From positions 896,389 to 960,388 of the forward strand of contig VWZW01005525.1 of the NCBI GenBank assembly GCA_013397115.1: 64,000 nt of DNA, read 5' to 3'. The DNA is from Edolisoma coerulescens. Its lineage: Eukaryota; Chordata; Aves; Passeriformes; Campephagidae. The notes below the pieces were generated by a model. That model searched no databases. It saw only the letters and a program-made list of their open reading frames with translations, and was not told where the DNA came from. Of this stretch, positions 39,801 to 54,800 are shown piece after piece (position 1 is the stretch's first letter; each line of letters opens with the position of its first letter). A program made the position numbers and the translations under genes.

Positions 39801-42800
39801 TTGTGTTTGTGTTTGTCCATGGTGGGTGGCACATCCCAGTTGCCCAGTTGTGAGTACAGAGGAGTCTCAGCTGGACTGGTTATTTAGCTCCGCCCTCATC
39901 TGAGTGCTGCCATTAGGGATCTTCTCTTTCCCTTTCTAGAGCACTTTAATGTCCCTCTTTGAGCTGGTTCATCAAGCAAGTCTTCATGAAATGAACAGAT
40001 AGTTGCAATAAAGAATTAAAAAAACCCCCATAATCTAGAATGATTTTAGCCGTTCTTCAGACGGGAACATGAAATACTCCCATACTAATGTTAGATATTA
40101 ATCCTCAGTGTAAAAATATCTATTCTACCCTTAGAGATTTATATTAAATACTTCTATAGAAAAGCTGGCATAAGGGAATTAAAAATCAACAGTTATTTCC
40201 CCTAACGTTACCCTAACACTTTATCTCAGCAATACAAGTTGATTTCCACCTCAGGTTTTCTGCTGGAACCATGTAGATCAATTTTATAGCTTTAGGTGCT
40301 GTGCCAAACTCTCTGAATTAATGAGCAATTCCTGAAGACTTCAGTGAGCCTTGGATCAGGTTCATAGAGTTGTTAAGGGATGCATAAAATCTTGTAAATA
40401 ATTTTATACAAATAGATTTTGTTCTGTGATTGAATGTGATAATTTAAGTGTTCTAATTAAAAAGAGAGAGACTAGGAAAAGGTCACAGCTAAGTATATTT
40501 GAATATGGAAGCTGCTTTCAAGTGGTACAGAAAAGTGTCATGTTTAAATCAGTTATTCTAAATCACATTTAAAAGATTATTTTCCTTAGCTTCATGATGA
40601 GTAATACATTTCATAGTCTTAAGTTTTAAATTAAAGCAAATTGAATTTTTGAGTCCAAACTTCTGTTTAAGACCAGTCATCATGTTTTCCCCCATCAAAT
40701 GTTGCTTATATTAAGTTCTATAAATTTAATTAGAAGAAGGCATTTTAGTCTTCAGGAGTGTACAAGAGAGACAAGGAGATACCAGAATGTTAGCTGTGTC
40801 TAACACCCTTTGGTTTAGCGAGGCAAGCTCACAGGATACATGAGAAAGCAATGCCAAATAACCATCATCTAAAGACTATTTTAAGTCCCAACTAGCCAAT
40901 ATCGAATCCTTTTCAGAAAAGCAGAAAGCCCAGAATAGGTAAACTTCAGCAAACACATGGTAATGTAGGTTTTCCTTCCTTGCTCAGGGAACTAAGAGAC
41001 ACTCTGGGAATCTGATTGCCACCAAACCCAGCTTCCTGCGTGCAGGACAGTTTGGGTTTTGGTTTGGGTTTCTCCCCTGCCTCTCCTACCCCTCCAAAGG
41101 CTTATCTTCAGAGACTCTAAATTATGGACGGTGATTACGTTCAGATAGTAAAAAGACCAATTTATTTGAAGTTTCCTGTTGTCTCCAGCTTCCATAAACT
41201 GGGACCTTGCTTTGCTTTGCCAAACCACATGCACAGCTAACTACTACACGCATTTTATGACATTGGACAAGTCACCTTTCTGACTTCTCTTGGAGGAGCT
41301 GAGTAAACAATGCTTGATTTTTATGTTACAAGGTTTGCTATTAAGCTTCCAGATTTTGTTGTCTTTTGGAATATTTCTCTTTCTGTCAACCAAACTGTGT
41401 CTGCTGTTTGCACTTTTTTTTTTAATGTGGAAAACAAATCTTTTCACAGCCATCTCGTAACAGCCTTGCCAATACAGAATAGATTGCAAGATAACTTAAT
41501 TCTGTGCATTACTCCCCATTGCAATAGTGCTTCTGCCAAATCATAAGATGGAGAGAGCATGTTAAAATGATTATCTCTGACAGCCTCTAAATCCTTCTCA
41601 AAGGCACTGCTTGCCAAGATAGTTTCCTATCCTGTATGTGCTGCCTGTCTTATTTGTCCCCACATTAATTGCTTGCATTTGGCTGTATGGAAATATGGGG
41701 GTTTTGACAAATGATTTAACAAGCTGTTATTAATATGGTCCCCACCAATTTTTGTCTTGTCCACAAACTGTACCAGCAAAGCAACATCACTGTCTAAAAA
41801 TTATTGATGTTAACAAATAGGATTGAAACTGATTCATGCTAGAAATGGGTCTGTCTTCTGATGCCTTCAAATCAAGAATTACAGTTGAGATCTGTCAGAA
41901 GGCCTTGCTTAACCTGTCCACTTTCTTCATGTAACTGTTTGTCAAGAAAGATGTCTTGTGATGGGAAGTTAAATGCACTGAAAAAATCTAAGCATAATGT
42001 ATCTCATTATGTAAGAGTTCTGTAATACTCCGAAGCAAAGCTGGCAATCAGGGAGACAAAATGAGGTTTTTAGGAAGCTATAATGAATTATTCTAGTGGT
42101 AATTTTCCTTTTAATTCTCTGTTTACTTGCAATATTTTATCCAGTATTGCTGAAAAGATGAGACATTCTTCCAAAAAGCCATTCCTTTTGAGGCCTTTCT
42201 GAATGTCAGAACTGTTTTGAGTTTTCTTAAACTAAATGAAAAAGGGCTCATGCTATCAGCTCAGCCCTGGAAGTTATTGATAGTGCTGATCCATTGCAGT
42301 AGTAGGTACACACATGACACTCCGGTGGTTTATTCTGCTGCTACAGACTGGGATCATTGCAGTGATCCAAATGGAATTTTTAGGTATGCTATCTGCCACT
42401 CTTCTGGCTGCTTTCTCATTTGGGATCCCTATGAATATCTATAAAGGCATAGAGGAACAGTCTCTGTACACAAATTTCAGTAAAATCAGAACGTGTGTTG
42501 CTTAGGCTGCACAGCCACCGCTGGAACAAGGCGCTCCCTTTGGCGATGCTCTGCCATGCTTTGAAGATTCCCTTCACTAATGCAGGACAGACTGACTTCA
42601 GGTTTCTTCTGAAGATCAGTAGATTTCTTCTGAAGTTGTCATTATACATACGACTTCTGCCAAACATATGGAAATGTAGGAACTGACTGCCTCATCTGGT
42701 TTGCTGCCCAGTTTTTGACACTGTCGACAGGAGACCTTTCAGAGGAAGTTCAGAGGAAGCCCTGGTGAATAATTATGAGCAGACTCATTCTGTTATTAAT

Positions 42801-45800
42801 ACTTTGCAATTTATGGTGCCTTGCTAAATAAACATTTATCCTCATATGCAAAAAAGAAATCAGCATTTAACTATTAATGTTGTTCTGATTTAATTAACTG
42901 TTGGAGCAAAGCTGTTCTTGGCATCTTGTATTGTGTTAATAAAGATGCTTTCCATAACTGTTGTTTTCCTGCACAACTCCTGCCATACAGCACGTTGCTG
43001 TATCTGGGGTGATGCAATTTTCTGCTGAGTTTTGGTGGGTGCTGGGCTGGACAGGCTGGGTGCACTTGGGCAGTGAGAGCTGTTGGCTGGGGCGGGTGGA
43101 GCAGGATGGCTTTGCCATGGCTCCACTGCCAGTCCTTGGCACTTGAACCCCAGGGCAGGTCTGTGTTCAATCAGTTTGAGCTCAAAGTACATCTTAACCT
43201 CAGCTAGATGTCTTGTGGTGCTTGGGAGTCACCCAACACTGCAGTGCTGTTGTGTTACTCAGTAATAGAAAGAAAAAAGGATCTACAACGTCCTGTTTGT
43301 CTGATTCAAGAAATTAGCCCCTGCTTAATTACAGTGATCTTTCTGGAAAGTCAGCTTTTCCCCTCATATGTGTAACAACCTAGCACCGATGATAATGAAA
43401 TGCTGCTCCTGGACATTTTCCCCAATCCACATCACCTTACTAGGCAAGGATCAGGTGTTGTTTCTACTAATAAATCATGATATAATAGGAAGAGTCTGAT
43501 TATTCCCAGCTACGATTCCTGCATAATTATCTGAACACTGCATTGTCCTCTCCTTAGGATGGTCCATCATTAAGCATGTGCCTTGCTGGATGAGGTTCTC
43601 TGCAAATTGTCATGTGATAGTTGGCAATGATACACTCTGTTACAGTTGTACCTGGGAATCTCTAGGAAGACATAAAAAAAAATGAGAAAATGGATTATAA
43701 ATCACATTATTTTAAAAGTCAATGATTTTTGAGGGTATAACATATCTTTTGAGGCTGGCAATACTGTACCTGCAGTAGTACAATGGTAAATATAAGTATT
43801 AATTGTTGCACCCCAGATAGCTGGGCTGAGTTTCTTAGGGGTTGAGCTTTTAATCCTGGAGGGAGAAAAAGTAAATTCATTCTTGGAGTATCAAAACAGA
43901 AGAAGAATGGAAAGAAGCAGAAGAACAACCTGTCCATTATCTGAGAGCTTTTCAGTCAATTTTGTTCCAAAGTTAACCTCCAAAGTCTTCTTTCAATATG
44001 TGAACAATTGCTTCTAAACCAAACATATAATTTAATAGTCTATAATAAACACACGTTACCACCAGGGCATGCTGCAAACCTGCAGTCCTGCTTTGAGCTG
44101 GAGCTTTGTATTTAAACTTTCAACCAAGTCTAGAACAAAGGACTTTGAGATTTTTTCAGAAGTGACAGATGTTTAATGTCTTTAACACATGCATTAGAAA
44201 TAGAAAATACTTTGGAAAAAATAAAAATAATAAACCTATACAGCTTAGAATGACACATTTTTTCTTGAGTGTTACTTGGGATGGGGTGGAGTTGGACTCC
44301 ACGTTCCTCTGGATGCCATTTGGGGCCATATAGGAGATTTGTACAAAATGTGTTGCAAGGAGCCACGAGGGGCTTTCAGCTGTGTGCCTGTGGGACAGGG
44401 GCACTATCAGCTACAAAGATCTTACCAAAAGTCTTTCCACATTTCTCCGTACTGTGTTCTCTTCTTCTCAATTGCTCGGAAAGATGTACTGATTTAATAT
44501 TAATTTCCTTGTACAAGCACTCTGTTAATTATTCTGCACATATTCAGCCGGGAATAATGTCATGTTTCCATCAAAGCTCTGCACAAATTCTGCATTTTAA
44601 AATGCACAGCTGGTGATCCTCCTTCCAACAGTGTGAAATGCACACTCACAAGGAAATGGGAATCTGAGCATACTGACATTACGATAACAACTACTTAGGA
44701 AGGGTGTTAAACTACACTGAATAAGCCTTCAGCTTATGACAAGCTTTCCTTTATAAATGCAAGTATTTAAATCACAAGTTTCCTGCTAGCAGTCAAAAGC
44801 AAGATACTAAATTGCAGTGATACAGTATATACCATAAATACTTAAATGGGCAGTAAATAAAGTCACTCAGCTATGCCATCTGGGTATTAACCATGTGACA
44901 TTGCCAGTTAAAACTTCTGACTTCACCAGCATCTGATGGATCAGATGTTGCAACTGGAAGAATTCTTTCCACTGCTCTGCACCTCAGAGCAGAAGAGTGT
45001 GATGTACCATGGGGATTGTGCCTTCCACACCTTACTGCATAACGTTTTCCCCAGCACTTTTTTTTCTAGGGGAAAAAAATCATATAAACCAGGAAGTATT
45101 TAAGAAATAAAACCTGTTTCTTAAAATTAAAGAAGTTTTAGCTGAGACGTATGACATTTTGGTTAAGAATGTTAACATTTTTGCATAACCTGTGTTTGAG
45201 GAATATTTAAGATAGCTTCTAAACATTTAGGAAAAAAATTGAAAGATTTTGTAGCCAGTTCTCCTGAACACTGAGTATTAAAGAATTATGAGCTACATTC
45301 TGACTTTCTCTTTTTTTTTGCAGATGGTCCTGTGTCAATTGGAATGAGTATGGATATTGCAAGCATTGATACAATATCAGAAATAAATATGGTATCGTAG
45401 TTTTTGCAGTCTTTTTTTTATCCCGCCTGTTGATAAGCTGATGTCTTGTGCTTACTGCTGGCTGTACGACTTTGGGCTTGTCTCCTTGTGAAGTCAGAAA
45501 GGGTTAGGAGATGGAATTCTCTTTTTCACTGCACACAGTGTTTATAACACTATAATAAGCATAGAAATGCAGCTGCGAATCCCACCTCTCACAGATACAA
45601 CAGAAATTTGCTACTGAGTATTAATCTTAATGAGAAGCATGTGGATCAGTATTTATTTTCCAGCTGAAATGTCTAAATCTTCATGGATTTCAGAAAAATA
45701 AAGATATTCATGTGCCTTTGAAGCCACTCTCTTTCCCTATGATTAGACACAGCTGAACTCAGACTGTTTTTCTCTTCTATTGTTGCTGTCACACACTAAT

Positions 45801-48800
45801 TTATTCCAGCTGTGTTTCACTTAATGTGTATCATTTGTTTTTGAACAAACTATGAAATGGAATGTACTTTTCTACTTAAAGATCCTCCATTGTTACATAG
45901 AAATAAAAAGAAAGAAACATTAATCAGATATTAAATATGAGTGTATTAGTAACTAGTAATTATTAGTTACTACTTAGCATGTGGAAATAAGGTCAGAACT
46001 TCAGATGAATTTATAGTATTGATAAAAACACACCATAAAATCAAAAGTTGTTTTAAAAGTGTTAAGGAATAGTGTGATCTTAATGTAGGACTTCAAGGCA
46101 TATCTAAATTGAAGGGGAATTGGACTGAGTGCTATGTTCAAGGTCTTGATAATTTTGGGACCACTGTTTCCTTTGTGATGCTAAAAGGAGAAATTGTGCT
46201 AAAAGATTCCTTTCCTGTTTCACTAACTTCCTTTGTCTATCTGAATTTATTCAACTTTTTCCAATATGTTCTTAAGAAATTCTTTATTTATTAGCTTATG
46301 TGAACAAAATGATTTTTGGAACCACTTACATAAATCATTCTAAAACTTAAAGGTTTACAGAGCCAGATTATCTGCTTACAAAGCTCCGATGACTTCAGCT
46401 GATTTATAGCCCCAGACTTAGGCCATCAGCTTTTACTGTAAATGACCATAAGAACAAAATCTCCCAACCTCACATCGAGTGCTAGAATATTTGGCAGTAC
46501 AAGATTCAGTACAGCTGCTCTTGGAGTGCCAGGGACATGGAGAATCACAGTTTGTGCCCAGCAGCTGTTTCCATATACTTCTGTAAAAGAGAATACAACA
46601 CAGGCTGTCTTTCTATGATAATTTTGGTTTTTTCTCTTTCAGGATTACACAGCTACCATATTTCTAAGGCAGCGATGGACTGATGAGAGACTTTGTTTCG
46701 ATGGTAATAAGAGTTTGAGCTTAGATGGTCGACTTGTGGAAATGCTTTGGGTGCCAGATACCTTCATAGTTGATTCAAAAAAGTCTTTTCTTCATGATGT
46801 CACCGTTGAGAATCGTCTCATAAGGATATACCCTAATGGAACAATCTTGTATGCTATAAGGTATGTAAATACCACGTATCAGCCTTTATGATTGCATCTA
46901 CTCATGCTTTAAACTTTCCAGGTTTGCTTAAGAAAATGGTTCTGTTCATTGATCTAGAATATGCATGGTCTTGTAGTTTTATGAATATTTAATATTCTTG
47001 ACCAATATGAATAAATTCTTAAATTTAATAATAGGTCTTCTTCCCTAAATAGACCCTTTTGCTTTCATGTAGCCCGAACACAGGAACTGCATGTTGCCAT
47101 TGCAGTTTGCAATGAAAACGTCGTAGGGGATAGCAAGCTGTGATGATTGACTTGCATGATTTATTGTGGATTACCCTTTCTAAAAGGTTTTGATAAATAC
47201 AACAAAATCTTAAAATATGTTGCAAATAACAAAGGAAAATGTGCACTGTAAATGAGAAGGGAGTAAAGGGTGGCTTTTTTAGACTCTCACTAAACTCAGC
47301 TGTTCTGCAGTGGTTTCTGTTTGGGATGCTATTACGCTTATACATTAGATACCAGTAAATAATAGATTTTTTTTCCTCACAATAGATATTAGGCTGAAAA
47401 TATTATTTCAAGAAGGATACATGTCATTTTTAAATTTTTACTGATGAACAAGTTTGTCCCATTAATAATTAGAAAACTGGTTTTTTTTCCCAAGGATCAC
47501 CACAACTGTTTCATGCAGCATGGACCTGACTAAATATCCAATGGATAAGCAGACATGTACTTTGCAACTGGAAAGCTGTAAGACACTTAATCTTTATTGT
47601 TTTTTATACAATTAGAAAAATACATGTGATCTTTTTCTGCTAGGTATTACCAGATTGGCCGGAATTTCCATAGAAGGCAAGGGACATTGTGTGACCAGTC
47701 CCTGCTGAATTACACTAGCACCTGTGTGCAAAGATGTGTGCACACATGTGCACATGACATCGCTGAAAAGAGCATGGCAGTACTGAAATGCTGCAGTGCT
47801 AATTAATGATTAAGCACAATCCCGGGAGATTCTCACAGGCTTGGTTTTGCAGTGCATCCTGCAGTTACTCTCTTGGTCTTCAGAGGGAGTTCTGTGAGCA
47901 GGCATTTTCTAGCACGGATGAGATTTTTTTTTTTCCTTTCAGAGAGTATGTAATTTTTTCCCCAGAGATACAAATCCTTTAGGAAAGAAAGAAATTAAAA
48001 TAAGGCTTATTTGTAAGGCATATAGTTAATATTTAATAATTTACTGTTTTCATACTGAAAAAAAATTATTGCACGGACAGTTCTGAGATGGATAGTAACA
48101 GGTCTTGCTCTGACTTATTTAATTGTCTCTGTGTCAGTGCCCTGGGAAAAAATGTCATCAATTGATGGACAAGAGTAAATACACTTTTTCATTTTATCAA
48201 ACAATATCCTCATATTTTCTTTGAAATAGGTTCTCTAATACTTTGTAGACATGATTACTTTGCAAACACCCAAACATGCATTTTTATAGTTAAATGTTTG
48301 CTATTATTCATATGACAAGACTCTAGAAAATGATTTTTGCATGAGATAACATAGAAGGATAACTAATTCTGTAAGATGAAAATAGATTCTTAAAATATAT
48401 GTCAATACATGCTCAATATCTTTTGGAAGGCTTTTCAGTACTTGTAAAGTTTCCTTCTGTATCTTTTTAGAAGTGTGTTTGTGTGTTCTTTATCTCTTGT
48501 TGGTAATGACCAATTAGATTGCCACAAAGTTTCATTTTAGACAGAAACACAAAGGAAATGAACCCAAAACCTTCTTCACACAGGCATCCCTCTAGAATAA
48601 GCAGTTTTATGAGATCTGTTTAACAAACAGTGATTTGAATTGGATTTGGGATTTATCTTTATTTTCCTTTGGAAGATCACATTGGTAAATCCATGTGTAT
48701 GGATTTAAATCAACAGCACTGCCTAATGAGTCATTTAGTATTTTCTCTACTTCCAGAATGAAATATATATCCCCCAGGAATTTGCAATTTATTTGACAGG

Positions 48801-51800
48801 ATTAAAAAAAAATAAAAAGGAGAATTCCCCATATAATTAAAACCAGGCATTTTTCAGATTGATTCCATCTGCTTTTTCAACAGCACACAAGTGTCTCCTG
48901 TCCAAGGGGAAAACAAAGTCATGTCACAACAAATGCTCCCATTTAATTGGTGTTTAGTTTTGAGGAAAACAGATAGAAGCAACAAATACAAAAAGGAAAG
49001 AGTGTGCCTTGGGCTGCGGCCCTTTTTTCATCAGTGCACTGCAATCCTTTCTTTTGGGTAGGCTGGAAATGGGGTTTGTTTCCCCATGTGATAAGTTATG
49101 TTAATTTATAGATGAATAATGTCATCATCCTAGCACACTGCTTGCCAAGACCATTACCTGGGTTTAAGAATTGTGAGTGCAGACATGCACACACAGCTGC
49201 ACAAATATTGATGTTTATAAATAAAATGTAAAATCTGTAGCAAATATTTGAGCTGAAACAAAGTGTTAGGCTTTCATTAAGTGATTATTAATATAAAGAC
49301 AAATACGTCATGATATTATGAAGTAATGGCTTTACACAGTAAAGCATCCCCAGTGACCTTTACAACATACTGTTCTGCTATTCCTAGTTAGTAACTTTAA
49401 TTATACTTTCTTCATAGCAAAACACATTTTGGCCAACATGCCTATTGGTTTTTTCGCCTGTTACTGTAACACTTTAGAAGGTAATGCTGGCATATGTTAG
49501 GAAACAGAGAATTGCCACTCTGAGTCTCTGTTAATTTGGGTGCTGTGGCATTTGGGAAACTGGAGGGTTCCAGCTTGGTGCTGCTGAGAGGGGGTTCCTG
49601 TTCTCTGCCATGTGGGCTGAAGGGTTTGTCCTCACATTTCCCCCACACAGACCTCCAGTCCAAATACATATTCATGTCTTGGGCCCACCTCTGAAATTTT
49701 ATTTCCTTTTTGAACTTGTCCTTTACCATTTATTCAGTGAAGAGCCATGTGAAGGCACTTAACTTGTGCTTGACAATCAGTGAAAATTAAAATTAGCAAC
49801 AGAAAGGTAAAGAAACTAATTTGTATTAGGCATTATGAATGTTTAATCCCAAATTTACTATTCCTGTAGTTAACCCTGTTGACATTAGCAGCTCATACTG
49901 TATCAACAATGTACAGGAAAGAGACATGCTGGGCTTGAGGAATTAGTTGGGATAAAAACTCAGTGTCACATAAAGAGAATAGAGATTACTTGTAAAAGCC
50001 AAATAACATGGGCTTAAGGATTTTGTCTCTATAAACTTTTGATATGTTTTATAATTAGTAAAATATTAATCCCCTGAATAAAGAACAAGTTTGCACAGAG
50101 GGAGCACTGTGCTATTTAACTTTACAGACTATTGGGAAGGCACTCTGAATAAAAATTCTTCTTAAGAGTTTTGGAATTATTATTCCCAAAGAATTTTTGT
50201 AGGAAGTATCACCAAAACCTACTAATTGCTCAGCTAATGAGAATATTTTGGAACAAAAGCAACATAACCTCTGTTTCAAGATATGCTTATTATCATTCGT
50301 GTGGGCACCAAACACTTCTCCTGTCTCATGCAACTTGGAAGGCTGAATATCATGTAAAAACAAAAAAGGAATTTACTGTGGTACTCTCTAGTTCTTTGGA
50401 CTTTATTTAAATGTCTGCAGTTCATTTATACTGAAAGGAAGTAAATGAATCCATGTCTGGAGTTGTGCATAAAAACTGATTCTATGAACCTCCTTGTTTT
50501 GACTAAGGACAATGCAATCGTTTGTTTATAGAAAATGTTACTTCTATTTTACATCTCACGAATCTGGGAGATTTCCCAGCATGTGCTTTTAGGGAATTGA
50601 AAACTTAGCTTGGATGCATATGCTTTTGGCTTAGTCTTTTGACACAATAGTGTTTCAGCTTTAATTTCTATAAATTTGATAATGTGAGCAGAGATTCCAG
50701 GCCATGATACCTTTTCACATAACTGCCAGTGATAGTGAAAACAAAATTTACATTTAAAGAATGAGGAGAGAAAGCGTTTTCAGGTGAAATAGACATTTTA
50801 ATAGGTAACCAGCCCAGTGTTTCCTTACAATAAAATTTATGAAATCCTGTTTTTCTTGCATGAGATGGCTGGAGAAATCAGTTCCATTTTGTCATTGCAA
50901 GAAAAAACCCCAGTAACTTAAAAATATTAAAAGGTGCTTTAAAAAAAAATTTAATACATCTCTTTTTTCTGTGATTCTAGAGCTTTGTTCTTTTTTCAGC
51001 ATATACCCTTGTGCAATGTATTGCATTATTGTCTCACTGTAATTTACTTCAGTTGACTGAAGTCTAAAAATAATCATCTGCTCATGTTTCTGTTCCCTAA
51101 GCTGAGCTATTAACTTGCACAATATAAATCTGTCAAATACAAGAATGATTGATCTAAGTAAGCCAAAGAAAAAAGATGTTCAAATGCTCCCTGTTAACAT
51201 GTAAATTACATTAACATAATCTTGAATTAATCATGTACACTAGTCTGTAAAGTGGCTGCCTTTTATATAATGGGGAAAAGCTACAGAGGTATTTTAGCTA
51301 TGATTGTGCTGCACATTGACAAGTGTGTGCAAAATACAGTTGCCTTCTGATAGATGATTCATCCAGCTCCTAATTACTACTTGAAGGTTAAGAGGAAACC
51401 TCCTGGGGCCCCTGAAGCACGCCATGCTGTTGAGCCTGCAGAAACATCAGCTTCTAAGCTGGTGTCCTTGGCAAGTATCCGAGCTCCTAAGCCAAAACCT
51501 TGCCCCAAGTGATGATTCAAGCTCAGGTCGGAGCGCAGCACCAGTGAGCAGCATCTCTGTGCTCTCCTCATCCCTTCATCTCTGTGGGAATGAGGACCAA
51601 ACACACTGCACCGAGGAACAGCATCTTGGGATGCAACACACGGCACATTTCATGCATAGCCAAAATGCTGGCAAGTGCTGCAATTCATAAAAGATCTGTT
51701 TTCTTAGAGCCTAGTGGCTTTTGCCTTTAGAATGCCAGGTGGTACTAATCTATTTTATTAGTTTGTCATCTATACTGAAATAGAAGATACGGAAAGACCA

Positions 51801-54800
51801 CCTCCAATAACGTCAGCTTTTAACTTACAAGACTTTGCATGTTATTGGAAATTTTGTCGTGAACAGGCATTACAATCTGCCAAAACCCATCATTGTTTAT
51901 GTCTAATTGTACTTTCAGGCACAGAAATAAGAAACAGCTGAACCATGAGTGTGCTCAAGACAAATTAATTATTGTGTAAAATAAACACTATTGTTGGCTT
52001 GTGTATCACTACAGGGGGTTACAACATCAACGATGTCACATTTTACTGGACCAGAGGAAATGATTCAGTTCGAGGTTTGGACACACTCCAGCTGGCACAG
52101 TACACAGTGGAAGACCACTTTACCTCTGTAACTGAGGCTGTGTATGAGACAGGTAAAAACACCCTTATAACACTTTCTAGGTGCAGTTTGAACTATGGCT
52201 TTGGGAACAGAGCAGCGTTAAGGAACTGAGCACACTGCTTTCTGTTAGGATGACTGTTTTCATGTTCTAATAATTACAGTCTTGAAGCCATAAATACTTT
52301 TCCAGATGCTACAAGCAGAGACCCAGCTAATGTCAAGACTGAGCATTTTCTTGGAGGCCACACATTATCTAAACAATTATATACAAGAAACTACTTCTCC
52401 TTCCATATAATGTCAGGGAGAGCTCTTGTGAAAGGAGCATGTAATTGGGCATTTAAATTGGACACAGACCAGGGACCTCGGGAAACCCAGCTCACATCAG
52501 GAATTCTGGCTTTATAAGGCAAGTCAAAAGCCTCTATTCATCTGTGGAAATTCCAAGAATATGCTGGGTGCTTTAACAGTTGCAGGAAGTTGAGTTTCAT
52601 GGCCACTGCTTGTAGGAGTTGCTCTGTTTCTGTGGCAGCCTCCGCCCAGCCTGGTGGGCAGCGGGGAGCAGAGTGCTTGACCTGAGGTTCCTCTGCCCAG
52701 GGAAGGGTCAGGAGTGTTTCCACAGACCTGCTCGTCTGCTGAGCCTAGGAAACTGCTGTAGAAAATTTCCTCTAACTGCAGGACCTAACCTCAGGGAACA
52801 GTGTGCTCCTGTTTATTTTCCAGAGATTTTGAAAGAGATTTCAGACAGTTCAGGACCTGCCAAACCATCCTGTTCTTTGGGTTGCTCTCAGGTGCTTCCT
52901 TGCTGCTCTTCACTGTGTACTCGGTTTCTGTTCTGCTCAAGTCAGCACACCCACTCAAGGGGTGATCTTTAAATCAACACACACACATCCTTCAAAACTG
53001 CAGTTTCACCAGAAGGTGTATTTCTAATTCTGAATCACAGAAATATAGTTTCTCTATTTCATTATTGGGTATTTCTGCTTTAATAACACAACACAGAGAA
53101 ACTTGTGATCTAATTTCAGGTATTAATTCAGGCTAAAAATTTGAAGTTTTCTAAATGGATGTGAAAGTAGAAATTAAATACATACCAGCAGGCTCTAGGA
53201 TCACAGAGTTTCTTGCTATTTATGTAAGTGACATCTGCTTGCCTTGCTCCTCTTTACAGCTTCTGGGTAAGCAGCATCAGGTTCAATCAAAGAAGAATAG
53301 TCCTTTACTGCTGTTCTGCCCAGAAGAGTATTAACACCTGTTCACCACATAGGAAAGTGGAAGAGGAAACTTGCTTAATTCCTATTACATTCTATCACAG
53401 AATCAGGACTTTAAAGACAAAAAAAGTTTGGTTGTTCTGTTTGGGTTTTTGTTTGTTTTGATTGGTTGGTTTTTAGTTTTGTTTTTTTGTTTGTTTTAAC
53501 TAAATAGACTAAAACCAATTTCCAATTAGAGTTGAAGAGGCATGATCAGATGAACTGTACTCTTCTTCCAGTAAATGATGCTGTCTTCCTCTCTTTGTGT
53601 TGGCAGGAATCATTTGTATGAAGTCAAAAGCCACTTTTTGTTTTAATTATACATTTTAACACATGCAACTTAATTTGATTAAAATTTCTCACACCTGCTT
53701 GTTTCAGTTCTCCTATTTAAGAAAGCCATGTTATCAAGTGCTATGCAGTACTTTTAAAATTAAATCTCTTAATACTTTTAATTTTCTATCGAGTCATTCT
53801 GATCTAGGTGCTATTTTCTACGGATTTTTTTTGGAAAGTAGTGCCTACTTTATGGCCATTTATGCCAGTCTCTTTCTAAGTAGAAAGAAAAAAGCAACCA
53901 GATTATGGAGCTGTGTAATCAATTTTGGAATGAAAAATGATGCTTTGCATTTCCTCAGCACCATTAATAGATATGAGAGTATTTTATAAATAACAATTAC
54001 ATTATAAATAACAGCTCTTTATAACCACTACAATTCAAAGGGCTAAAGCTAAAGTTATGAGAGAAGAGCTGTGTGTAGTATTTCCTAACACAGCAAGAAA
54101 AGCAATCAGGGTTTGATACTCTGTGAACTTGAACAGACAGTACAGCTGCTGTGCAAGTGAAATATTGTACAGCAGAGCAAAACCCAAGTTCACGTACAGC
54201 CACTGACAGAGCCAAATTTAAAATGCAGTCAGCAAAATTCCTGCATAAGTAACTCCAGTAAATTTAAGAAAAGGACACAGTGGATTAATCTTGTTTGTAG
54301 AACAGCATGTATCACATAATAGTAATCACATTATTGTAATTACATAGTAGTATGTCACTTTGAATAATGTTAGCTAGATTGCTGGTTAGGGTTTGGTGTT
54401 GATTTTGTTTTGGTATGGAACAATTTCATTTTGGACATAGGTAATTTAATTGTGAGAACCATTCCCTACATGTCTTTAACTATAGTCCTCATTCTTCATA
54501 CACTGATAAACTCTTGGACTCCCAAACCATGTTATCTGCATCCGTGGATGCTGCGGTTTTATTTTAGCTGTCCGGCCAACACCACCTGCATTCTCAGAGT
54601 AATAAATACTAATGGAAAAAGCTTGCTTTTCTTAATGGAAAAACATAAAAGCAATGAAGGACTGTTGCAGTGTAGCTTTTTGTATAAATAATCATAGAAA
54701 TAAGGCTGGACTACTCTTTAAAAATTCATTTAATCTACTCTCATGTCACAAGGCAAGGTCATCTATATCTGCAGCCTACTTCCTGACAGATGTTTCTAGG

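Noticed and set aside
42874..43265. Overlapping frames on both strands at 43 kb
   Set aside because: Same composition effect inside a receptor intron; no family match.
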